A model generated the notes under the pieces. That model did not search any database and was not told where the DNA came from. It worked only from the letters and a program-made list of their open reading frames with translations. Source: DASYTH01 sp035942955 (GTDB lineage Bacteria > Actinomycetota > Actinomycetes > Mycobacteriales > Pseudonocardiaceae). Taken from it: DNA of 64,000 nucleotides. A program made the position numbers and the translations under genes. Within the stretch, counting starts at the first letter, position 1. The number at the start of each line of letters is the position of its first letter. Location: assembly GCF_035942955.1 (NCBI RefSeq), contig NZ_DASZCQ010000323.1, positions 1 through 64,000 of the forward strand. The letters run 5' to 3'. Of the stretch, positions 25,477 through 32,800 are shown in pieces.

Positions 25477-26382
25477 TCAGCCGACCCTGGCGAGCCGCTG
25501 CTCGCGCGAGCGGGTGAGCGACAACCGGTGTCGGGTCTCGGCGTCCCTCGGCGTGTACACCGCCATGCGCAGGCCCTCGGCGGGCACGGCAAGCTCGGTG
25601 TAGACCAAGGTGAGCAGCCCGACCTGCGGATGCCGGAACCGCCGGACCCGCTCGGCGGGGGCGGCGACCTCGTGCCGCGCCCACAGCTCGGCGAAGTCCG
25701 GGCTGCGCTCGGCCAGCCGGCGAATGTCCTCCTCCCACTCGGGATCACCGATGTGTGCGGCGTACTCGGCTCGTAGGCGCGCGACGAGATGGCGAACCTC
25801 CGCTTCGTAGTCGACCAGCTTCTCGCGACCACCGGGCTCGGCGAAGCAGCACCACAGGACGTTGCCGTGCACGCACGGCAACGGGTGCCAGGCCCGGAAC
25901 AGGTCCTCCTGCGCCCGGTTCCTGGCCAGCACGTCGTACCGGCCGTTGATCAGCGACGCCGGCAGCGGATCGAGCGAGCGCAGCATCTCGTGCAGCGACT
26001 CGGGCACGGTCCCGGCCACCGGCGGGTACCTGGGCGCCGCGTCGGCGAGCTGGTAGAGGTGCGCGCGCTCGGCGGGGTTGAGCCGCAGCGTGCGCGCCAC
26101 CGCGTCGAGCACCTGGTCGCTGGCGTTGATCGGCCGGCCCTGCTCGAGCCAGGTGTACCAGGTGACACCGACGCCCGCGAGCAGCGCCACCTCCTCCCGG
26201 CGCAGGCCGGAGGTGCGCCGGCGGGCACCGGCCGGCAGCCCGACGTCTTGCGGGCTCAGCCGGGCTCGGTGCGCCTTGAGGAAGTGGCCCAACGCCGCTC
26301 GGCGCGGCGGTGCTGGCATCGCTGTGGCGGTCACGTCGATGATCCTCCCCGAGGGGTCTGACATTTTTGACCCATCCGCCAT
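25477..26382 (-). CDS. XRE-family regulator with MmyB-like ligand domain
   Basis: A 301-residue regulator of the group common in actinobacteria. The HTH contains RRTSGLRREEVALLAGVGVT and WYTWLEQGRPINASDQVLDA. The C-terminal domain has INGRYDVLARNRAQEDLFRA and PEWEEDIRRLAERSPDFAEL, the MmyB-like PAS-type fold that binds fatty acids in Chloroflexus MltR. Such genes usually lie divergent from the oxidoreductase or pump they control; here an MFS gene starts 91 bp away on the other strand. The start may also be the ATG at 26364. A GGGTC-N10-GACCC dyad around 26354-26373 overlaps the start region. Confidence 0.87.
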   Translation of the reverse strand: MADGSKMSDPSGRIIDVTATAMPAPPRRAALGHFLKAHRARLSPQDVGLPAGARRRTSGLRREEVALLAGVGVTWYTWLEQGRPINASDQVLDAVARTLRLNPAERAHLYQLADAAPRYPPVAGTVPESLHEMLRSLDPLPASLINGRYDVLARNRAQEDLFRAWHPLPCVHGNVLWCCFAEPGGREKLVDYEAEVRHLVARLRAEYAAHIGDPEWEEDIRRLAERSPDFAELWARHEVAAPAERVRRFRHPQVGLLTLVYTELAVPAEGLRMAVYTPRDAETRHRLSLTRSREQRLARVG

Positions 26383-26473
26383 CCCCGGGCATCTCCGCGC
26401 TCAGCCGGGTGCTGCGGATACCAGCATCAAGCGGCTCTCGGGTGCCCGGTGTTCCCGCCGCCAAGGTCGAACC

Positions 26474-27907
26474 ATGACCACACAGGCGGATCTCCTCCAA
26501 CGGCCGGCGGAGCCGGGCGGCGCGCGGTGGCCCATGCTCGCCGTGCTGCTCGCCGGCCAGTTCATGGCGCTGCTCGACGTCACGATCGTCAACGTCGCGA
26601 TGCCCGCGATGCGGCTCGACCTGGCCGCGTCGGGCGCCGAGCTGCAGCTGATCGTCGCGGGATACACGGTCAGCTACGCGATGCTGCTGATCACCGGGGC
26701 CCGGCTGGGCGACCTGTACGGCCGGCGCCGGGTGTTCCTGACCGGGCTGCTGGTGTTCACCGCGAGCTCGCTGCTGTGCGGCCTCGCGCCGGACGCCACC
26801 ACGCTGATCGTCGCGCGGTTCCTGCAGGGCGCCGGGGCGAGCCTGATGGTGCCGCAGATCATGAGCATGATCCAGATCCGGTTCCACGGCCCGGCGCGGG
26901 CCACGGCGCTGAGCGCGTTCTCGGCGGTGATCGCGGTGGGCGCGATCGCCGGGTCGATGCTCGGCGGGCTGCTGGTGTCCGCCGACCTGCTCGGCACGGG
27001 TTGGCGGCCGGTGTTCCTGGTCAACGTGCCGTTGGGACTGCTCGTGGCCGTGCTGGTGCCGCGGCTGGTGCCGCCGGACGGCCCGCGGGGCACCCGCCGG
27101 CTCGACCTCGCCGGGCTGGCGGTGGCGGTTCCCGCGGTGTTCCTCGTGGTGCTGCCGCTGGTGCTCGGGCACGAGCGGGGCTGGCCGGCGTGGATCTTCG
27201 TCAGCATCGCCGCCGGGCTGGCGCTGGCCGCGGTGTTCGTGGTGGTGGAGCGCCGGGTGGCCGCCCGCGGCGGGGATCCGTTGCTGCGCCTGGACGTGCT
27301 GCGGGTGCCCGGGGTGCGGTCCGGGCTGCTCGCGCTGGGCGCGGGCATGACAGCCTACGGCGGGTTCCTGTTCGTCTTCACCCTGCACCTGCAGGCCGGG
27401 CTCGGCGACAGCGCGCTGCGGGCCAGCCTGACCTTCGCCCCGGCCGCCGCGGTGTTCGGGCTGTTCGGGTTCTACTGGCGCCGGCTGCCCGGTCGGATCC
27501 ACCACCTGCTGACGCCCGCCGGTTTCGTGCTGACCGTCGGCGCGTACCTGATCGTCGCGGCGGCGCTGCGGGGCGGCACGCACGGCGGGGTGTGGCTGCA
27601 GGTGGGTCTGCTGGGGTTCGCCGCGGCCATGGGCGCGGCGTTCAGCCCGCTGCTGACCAACGCCCTGGTGCGGGTGCCGCTGTCGGAGGCGGCGGACGCC
27701 AGCGGGCTGCTCACCACCACCGTGCAGCTGGGCCAGGTGGTCGGCGTCACGACGTTCGGCAGCCTGTTCCTGACGCTGGCCGGCCGGCCCGGTCCGCTCG
27801 CCTCCGCGGGGGCGATCGCCACCGCCCTGGTGTGGGTCGCGGTCCTGCTCGGGTTCGGCGCGCTGGCCGCGGTGGCGCTGACCAGAACCGTCGTCAGGTC
27901 AACGTGA
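26474..27907 (+). CDS. DHA2-type MFS exporter
   Basis: A 477-residue membrane antiporter beginning at the ATG at 26474. Motif D1 is ALLDVTIVNVAMPAMRLDLA and motif A is GARLGDLYGRRRVFLTGLLV. About 14 hydrophobic segments are seen, with an unusual stretch AVFGLFGFYWRRLPGRIHHL between TM 10 and 11. It is likely a proton-coupled exporter of hydrophobic compounds. Divergent from the MmyB-like regulator, which probably controls it. The 3' end overlaps the quinone oxidoreductase gene by 14 bp tail to tail. Confidence 0.88.
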   Translation: MTTQADLLQRPAEPGGARWPMLAVLLAGQFMALLDVTIVNVAMPAMRLDLAASGAELQLIVAGYTVSYAMLLITGARLGDLYGRRRVFLTGLLVFTASSLLCGLAPDATTLIVARFLQGAGASLMVPQIMSMIQIRFHGPARATALSAFSAVIAVGAIAGSMLGGLLVSADLLGTGWRPVFLVNVPLGLLVAVLVPRLVPPDGPRGTRRLDLAGLAVAVPAVFLVVLPLVLGHERGWPAWIFVSIAAGLALAAVFVVVERRVAARGGDPLLRLDVLRVPGVRSGLLALGAGMTAYGGFLFVFTLHLQAGLGDSALRASLTFAPAAAVFGLFGFYWRRLPGRIHHLLTPAGFVLTVGAYLIVAAALRGGTHGGVWLQVGLLGFAAAMGAAFSPLLTNALVRVPLSEAADASGLLTTTVQLGQVVGVTTFGSLFLTLAGRPGPLASAGAIATALVWVAVLLGFGALAAVALTRTVVRST

Positions 27908-28889
27908 TCAGCACCTTGCCCACGGCGCCGCCCTGGACGGCGTCGTGGGCCTCCTTGGTCCGCTCGAGGGGGTAGTGGTGCAGCGGCAACCCGGCGTCCT
28001 TGCCGACCCGGAACGCGCCCGCCTCGACGGCCGCCGACACGTCGGCCACCGCATTGTCCTTCGCTGCCTCGGGAATCGTGTAGAGCAGCAGGAACTCGTA
28101 GCGGATGTTGCGCCACATCAGGGAACGCACCGGTAGGGTGACCCGGTCGCCGCCATCGGTGGCGTAGACGGCGACGACGCCGTTGGGGGCCAGGACGGCC
28201 GCGTCGAGCTCGGCGTTGCCGGCGGGCGACACCTCGACGACGATGTCCACTCCGTCCGGCGCGTGCGAGCCGATCACGGCGGCCGCGTCCTCGGTGCGGT
28301 AGTTGACCACGTGGTCGGCCCCGGCCGCCCTGGCCAGCTCGGCCTTCTCCGGGCTGCTGACCGTGGTGATCACCGTGGCGCCGGCCCACTTGGCGAGCTG
28401 GATCGCCGCGTTGCCCACCGCGCCGGCGCCCCCGGCGACCAGCACGGTCTGCCCGGCGAGCGCGCCGGGCCCGAGCCGGTCGTTGTCGTGCAGGGTCAGG
28501 GCGCGGTGCGCGGTCCGGGCGGGGATGCCGAGGTCCGCGCCCAGCTCGAACGACGCCCCGTCGGGCAGCGGCACCGCCTGCCGGGCCGGCAGCACGACGT
28601 ACTCCTGCGCCGTGCCGTCCGGGCGCTGCCAGTTCGCGTCCCACAGCCAGACCCGTTGGCCCACCGAACGGTCCGGCGTGTCCGGGCCGACCGCGTCGAT
28701 CACGCCGGCGCCGTCCTGGTTGGGCACGATCTCGCCCTCGGGCTCGTCGACCCGGCTGCGTTGCTTCCAGTCGGTCGGGTTCACCGCGGACACGGCGACC
28801 TTGACGCGGACCTGGCCGGGCCCCGGTTCGGGCACCGGCCGGTCCACGAGCTCGAATCCGCCCTTGCGGGCGTAGATGATGGCCTTCAT
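27894..28889 (-). CDS. Zinc-independent medium-chain reductase (quinone oxidoreductase)
   Basis: A 331-residue MDR-family enzyme without the structural-zinc Cys cluster. The N-terminal catalytic fold has VKVAVSAVNPTDWKQRSRVD and the NAD(P)H Rossmann motif is TVLVAGGAGAVGNAAIQLAK. These enzymes reduce quinones or enones with NADPH. The ATG at 28889 follows GAAGGAGGT, a near-ideal ribosome binding site. It starts 11 bp after the upstream MFS stop, so the two are cotranscribed along with the FAD oxidoreductase, under the divergent TetR gene. Confidence 0.9.
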   Translation of the reverse strand: MKAIIYARKGGFELVDRPVPEPGPGQVRVKVAVSAVNPTDWKQRSRVDEPEGEIVPNQDGAGVIDAVGPDTPDRSVGQRVWLWDANWQRPDGTAQEYVVLPARQAVPLPDGASFELGADLGIPARTAHRALTLHDNDRLGPGALAGQTVLVAGGAGAVGNAAIQLAKWAGATVITTVSSPEKAELARAAGADHVVNYRTEDAAAVIGSHAPDGVDIVVEVSPAGNAELDAAVLAPNGVVAVYATDGGDRVTLPVRSLMWRNIRYEFLLLYTIPEAAKDNAVADVSAAVEAGAFRVGKDAGLPLHHYPLERTKEAHDAVQGGAVGKVLITLT

Positions 28890-28900
28890 ACCTCCTTCAA

Positions 28901-30298
28901 TCAGGCCGCGGCGGCCGGTTGTTCCCGGCGCAGGCGGGGCAGCATCAGCGCGGGCACCAGGGCGACGGCGATCAGCGCCAGGGCGACCCAGAACGTCGAG
29001 CCGAAACCCGCCGCCCCGGACCCGATCGAGCGCTGCAGCACCACCGCCAGCACCGCGGTGCCGATCGACGATCCCAGCCGCTGCACGGTGGTCAGCGCGC
29101 TGGTCGCGGCCGGCACGTCGGCACGCGTCATGCCGTGGTACGCCGCGGCCATGGACGGCATGATCGACGCGCCGAGACCGAGCCCGATCGTGAACAGCGC
29201 CGCGGCCAGCAGCACGTAGGACGTGTCCGCGGTGACCTGGGTGTAGGCCAGCGTGCCGGCCAGCGCGAGCCCCAACCCGATCGGGACGACCACGCCTGCG
29301 CCCGCCCGGTCGGTGATCCGGCCGGCCAGCGGCATCGCGACGCCCGCGCCGATCGCCTGCGGTGTCAGCAGCAGACCGGTGGCCAGCGCGTCCTGGCCAC
29401 GGATCAGCTGCCAGTACAAGGGAATCAGCACCAGCATGCCGAACAGCGCGACCGCGATCAGCAGGTTGGTCACCGCCGACGTGGCGAACGCGCGCTGCCG
29501 GAACAGCGACAGGTCGATCAGCGCGCGACCCTTCCGGTTCGCGGCGTGCGCCACGTATCCGGCGATCAGCGCCGCGCCGGCGGCCAGCCAGGCCAGCGTG
29601 CTCGCGCCGCCGAACCCGCCGTCGACCCCCGCCTCGGACAGCCCGTAGGTGAGCGCGGTGACGCCGGCGCAGAGCAACACCAGCCCGCGGACGTCGAGCC
29701 GGGCCCCGGGCCGCGCCTCGCCGGCCGGCAGCAGCCGCGCGGCGAAGACCACGGCCACGGCGCCGATCGGCAGGTTGACCAGGAAGATCCACCGCCAGCT
29801 GATCGTGGTCACGATCAGCCCGCCGATCACCGGCCCGGCCACCGAGCCCATCAGCAGCGGAATGCCGATCATGCTCAGCACCCTGGCCATCCGCTGCGGC
29901 CCGGCCGCCTGGGCCAGGATCGCCTGGCCGACCGGAAGGATCAGGCCGGCGCCGACCCCCTGCAGCACCCGGAAGGCGATCAGCGAGCCCACCGACCAGG
30001 CGACGCCGGCAAGCGCGGAGCCGGCCAGGAACACCGAAACCGAGCCGATCCAGACCCGCTTGGCGCCGAACCGGTTGGTGGCCCAGCCGGCCACCGGGAT
30101 CACGCTGGCGAAGCCGAGCAGGTAGGCGGTCAGCACCCACTGGATGGTGGCGATCGGCGCGCCGAACTCCGTCGCCAACGTGTTGATCGCCACGTTGACG
30201 ATCGTCGCGTCCAAAATGGACAGAATGGTCCCCAGCACGACCACGCTGCCAAGGGCGAGCAGCCGGCGGTCAAGCCGGTCGGTAGTCGCGGTCGTCAT
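28901..30298 (-). CDS. DHA2-type MFS exporter
   Basis: A 465-residue pump. TM1 contains TILSILDATIVNVAINTLAT, and the loop 2-3 motif reads GWATNRFGAKRVWIGSVSVF, a variant of motif A with N for D. Motif C-like GSVAGPVIGGLIVTTISWRW follows. It is encoded between an FAD oxidase (29-bp overlap at its start) and a quinone oxidoreductase (11-bp gap), so the three form an operon. Co-location suggests a coupled detoxification of an aromatic or quinone-like compound: oxidation, reduction and export. That link is inferred. Confidence 0.88.
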   Translation of the reverse strand: MTTATTDRLDRRLLALGSVVVLGTILSILDATIVNVAINTLATEFGAPIATIQWVLTAYLLGFASVIPVAGWATNRFGAKRVWIGSVSVFLAGSALAGVAWSVGSLIAFRVLQGVGAGLILPVGQAILAQAAGPQRMARVLSMIGIPLLMGSVAGPVIGGLIVTTISWRWIFLVNLPIGAVAVVFAARLLPAGEARPGARLDVRGLVLLCAGVTALTYGLSEAGVDGGFGGASTLAWLAAGAALIAGYVAHAANRKGRALIDLSLFRQRAFATSAVTNLLIAVALFGMLVLIPLYWQLIRGQDALATGLLLTPQAIGAGVAMPLAGRITDRAGAGVVVPIGLGLALAGTLAYTQVTADTSYVLLAAALFTIGLGLGASIMPSMAAAYHGMTRADVPAATSALTTVQRLGSSIGTAVLAVVLQRSIGSGAAGFGSTFWVALALIAVALVPALMLPRLRREQPAAAA

Positions 30299-31517
30299 CG
30301 CGCTCTCCCTCCGGGCGGATGTTGAGGTTGACGTGGAACACGTTGTCCGGGTCGTAGGCCCGCTTGACCGCGCGCAGCCGCCGGAAGCTCTCCGGGGTGA
30401 ACGCGGTCCGGACCGCCGCCGGGTCGTGCAGGAAGTTCAGGAACGAGCCGCCGTTGCCACGCCGCCCGATCGCCTCGGCAGCTCCCGGCCCGGACACGGA
30501 GAACTGCGCGGTAGGGTGTCCGGCCGGGCCGGCGTCGGCGACCGGCCTCGCCAATGCTCCGCCCCACTGCTTGATCTCGACTTGAGTCTCGGCAACGACG
30601 ATGCCGTCGATCACCGGGTCGGGCAGCGTGTCGAACAGCCCGAAGCCGAACGGCGGCAGCGCGGGGAGCTTGACGTCGGCGTAGGCCACCGCGCGCAGCT
30701 CCTCGTGGACCGGTTCGCTCCACAGTGGACGAAGAGCACGCCGGGCCGCGGCGCCGTCGCCGATGTGCAGGACCTTGACGGTGAACGTCCGGCCTTGGCC
30801 GAGCAGGACGCCCGTGCTCAGCTCGTCGGGCGCGGTCGGCGCCCAGTCGCGGTACCGGGCAAGGAACTCCGCCGCCCGCTCGACCGGGAAGCGCGCCACG
30901 CCGGCGTAGACCTCGGCGACCGGGTGCAGCCGGAACTCCAGCGAGGTCACCACGCCGAAGTTGCCGCCGCCGCCGCGCAGCGCCCAGAACAGCTCGGGGT
31001 GGCGCTCCCGGCTCACGGTGACCAGGCTCCCGTCGGCGGTGACCACGTCGGCGCGCACCAGGCTCTCGGCGGCGAGGCCGAATGCCCTGGACAGCTGGCC
31101 GAAGCCGCCGCCGAGCGTGTAGCCGGCGACGCCGACGCCCGGCGCCGTCCCGGACAGCGGCGCCAGGCCGAACGGCGCCGCGGCCGTGATCACCTCGGCC
31201 CACCGGGTGCCGGGTCCGGCCCTTGCCGCCCGCCGGTCGGGGTCGACGAGGACCCCGGCCATCCGGGAGGTCTTGAGCAGTAAGGCCCCGTCGGACGGGA
31301 CGTGGGTGCCGTGCCCGGTGGCCTGCACGGCCAGCGGGACGCCGGTGGTGCGGGCCCAGGTCACGGCCGCCTGGACGTCGCGAGGGCCGGCGGCCTCGGC
31401 GACCAGCACCGGCCGCGCGTCCAAGCCGGGGTTGACCGCGGCCCGCTGGGTGTCGTAGTCGCCGTCGCCGGGCCGGAGCACCCGGCCGCGGAAGGTGGCC
31501 TCGAGTCGCTTGCTCAT
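30270..31517 (-). CDS. FAD-linked oxidoreductase, BBE type
   Basis: A 415-residue berberine-bridge-enzyme-like flavoprotein. The FAD-binding domain has TTGVPLAVQATGHGTHVPSD, where the GHGTH His is the site of 8-alpha covalent FAD attachment. A second contact is GVGVAGYTLGGGFGQLSRAF. The C-terminal BBE segment is VKRAYDPDNVFHVNLNIRPE. No Cys is present at the second covalent site (GYTLGGG), so FAD would be mono-covalent. Such enzymes oxidise alcohols, sugars or alkaloid-like molecules with O2. The gene begins the operon oxidase-MFS-quinone reductase and is divergent from a TetR gene, with three repeated operator-like sites in the intergenic region. Confidence 0.88.
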   Translation of the reverse strand: MSKRLEATFRGRVLRPGDGDYDTQRAAVNPGLDARPVLVAEAAGPRDVQAAVTWARTTGVPLAVQATGHGTHVPSDGALLLKTSRMAGVLVDPDRRAARAGPGTRWAEVITAAAPFGLAPLSGTAPGVGVAGYTLGGGFGQLSRAFGLAAESLVRADVVTADGSLVTVSRERHPELFWALRGGGGNFGVVTSLEFRLHPVAEVYAGVARFPVERAAEFLARYRDWAPTAPDELSTGVLLGQGRTFTVKVLHIGDGAAARRALRPLWSEPVHEELRAVAYADVKLPALPPFGFGLFDTLPDPVIDGIVVAETQVEIKQWGGALARPVADAGPAGHPTAQFSVSGPGAAEAIGRRGNGGSFLNFLHDPAAVRTAFTPESFRRLRAVKRAYDPDNVFHVNLNIRPEGERDDDRDYRPA

Positions 31518-31535
31518 CGTCGTCTCCCATCATGT

Positions 31536-31550
31536 GGAGGTACTTCCTCC
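31536..31550. promoter_or_regulatory. Operator-like dyad 1 (GGAG-N7-CTCC)
   Basis: First of three copies of GGAG-N7-CTCC in the 129-bp TetR/oxidase intergenic region; extended form GTGGAGG...CCTCCG. It lies 19 bp upstream of the oxidase start. Confidence 0.6.
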
Positions 31551-31576
31551 GTTTGATGGCTACGTTAGCACCATGC

Positions 31577-31591
31577 GGAGGATTTGTCTCC
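31577..31591. promoter_or_regulatory. Operator-like dyad 2 (GGAG-N7-CTCC)
   Basis: Second copy, 41 bp from the first centre to centre; extended form GCGGAGG...TCTCCAC. Near the middle of the divergent promoter region. Confidence 0.6.
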
Positions 31592-31609
31592 ACTTTTGCG
31601 CACGAAAGT

Positions 31610-31624
31610 GGAGATTTTCCCTCC
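31610..31624. promoter_or_regulatory. Operator-like dyad 3 (GGAG-N7-CTCC)
   Basis: Third copy, 33 bp from the second; extended form GTGGAGA...CCTCCG. It lies 23 bp before the TetR start, which fits autoregulation. Confidence 0.6.
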
Positions 31625-31646
31625 GATTGGCTGCTATGCTGGGCCC

Positions 31647-32300
31647 ATGCAGGAAGCGCGCCCGCTGCGGGCCGACGCCAGGCAGAACCGCGACCGGATC
31701 CTGGCCGCGGCCCGGGACGTGTTCGTCGAGCTGGGCCCCGGCGCCCCGCTCGAGGAGATCGCCCGGCGCGCCGGGACCGGCATCGCCACGCTCTACCGGC
31801 GCTTTCCCTACCGGCACGCGCTGATGCGGGCGGTGGTGCTGGATGCGCTGGAGCGCACCGCGGAGGAGGCCCGGCTGGCCACCGAGGAGGAGCCCGACGC
31901 GTTCCGCGGGCTGGCCCGCTACATGCACCGCGCGCTGGATATCCGCGTGGCCGCGGTGATTCCCGCGCTGCTCGACGAGATCTCCATGGACGACGAGGAG
32001 ATCCGGGCGGTCAGCGACCCCGGGGTCAAGCTGATCCAGGGCCTGATCGACGCCGCCAAGCGGGACGGCGCGCTGCGCCCGGACGTGACCTTCGGCGACA
32101 TCGGCACGCTGGTGGTCCGGCTGTCCCGGCCGCTGCCCGGCAGCTTCCCGCGCGAGGTCAACGACCGGCTCGGCCACCGCCACCTCGACCTGCTGATCAA
32201 CGGCCTGCGTGCCACGCAGGGCGCCGAGGCCGACATCGGTGGCCCGGCGATGACGTTCGACGATCTCCAGGAGATGCGAAGGTCCCCTTCGCCGGACTGA
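31647..32300 (+). CDS. TetR-family transcriptional regulator
   Basis: A 217-residue regulator. Residues 5-60 hold the TetR HTH with LRADARQNRDRILAAARDVF, LEEIARRAGTGIATLYRRFP and the start of helix 4. The C-terminal helices form the ligand-binding part and are not diagnostic. It is divergent from the oxidase/pump/reductase operon and three equally built dyads lie between them, so it very likely represses both directions until a ligand binds. The 3' end of the coding region forms the left arm of a strong hairpin. Confidence 0.9.
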   Translation: MQEARPLRADARQNRDRILAAARDVFVELGPGAPLEEIARRAGTGIATLYRRFPYRHALMRAVVLDALERTAEEARLATEEEPDAFRGLARYMHRALDIRVAAVIPALLDEISMDDEEIRAVSDPGVKLIQGLIDAAKRDGALRPDVTFGDIGTLVVRLSRPLPGSFPREVNDRLGHRHLDLLINGLRATQGAEADIGGPAMTFDDLQEMRRSPSPD

Positions 32301-32320
32301 CCGGAGCGAAGGGGACCTTC
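32278..32320 (+). terminator. 15-bp stem-loop overlapping the TetR stop codon
   Basis: Arms 32278-32292 (GAAGGTCCCCTTCGC) and 32306-32320 pair perfectly around a 13-nt loop that contains the TGA stop at 32298-32300. It can act as a bidirectional terminator. From memory, related AAGGTCCCCTTC-type hairpins recur in some Pseudonocardiaceae genomes; a genome-wide count would confirm that. Confidence 0.75.
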
Positions 32321-32328
32321 ACGCTTCG

Positions 32329-32480
32329 TTACACCGCCACGGGCTCCCTGACCTCGTCCTCCGGGGCGGCCGCCGGATCGGCCGGCTTGCCCCTCGGCAG
32401 GAACAGCGCCGGCACGAAGGCCACCGCGAGCAGGACGAGGGACCAGACGAACGTCGACGCGACGCTCCGTCCCCCGGCGG
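32329..32480 (-). pseudogene. C-terminal remnant of an MFS transporter
   Basis: The minus strand reads RSVASTFVWSLVLLAVAFVP and ALFLPRGKPADPAAAPEDEV, ending in REPVAV and a TAA stop. This is the last transmembrane helix and cytosolic tail of a DHA2-like pump, like that of the neighbouring MFS gene (ALALIAVALVPALMLPRLR). No upstream membrane helices remain; the sequence before it (32480-32560) is unrelated. The remnant shows that an additional transporter gene was once here. Confidence 0.65.
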
Positions 32481-32800
32481 GCTCGGCGCCCCGAAGATCG
32501 CGTGTACCTCGAAGCCAGCTCGAACCGATTCCGTGGACGACGTCCCCGTTCAAGATCATTTGTGGGCCCGCGCGGGGAGAATGGAACGGGGCCCGTCCTC
32601 CGGGAGGAGTGCGGGCTGACTAGGTAGAGGTGCGGCGAAAGTCGTGCGGCGGCGGTGTGGGATTGCCGCCGTATTGGTGATCGGGGGCACGGGTTTACCC
32701 GGCAGTGCAAGTTGCCGCCGGCAGCGTGCCGCTTCTGCAGTTATGCGGAGCGTTTTACGATGGGCAACACGGGTCCGGGTCGGTCTGAGAGGGGAACGTC
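32481..32800. other. 320-bp gap upstream of the SARP regulator
   Basis: No gene is recognised. The segment should contain the promoter of the regulator gene at 32801; GAGAGGGGAAC just before the TTG is its ribosome binding site. AT-richer patches occur near 32670-32760, but I could not assign promoter boxes. Confidence 0.4.
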
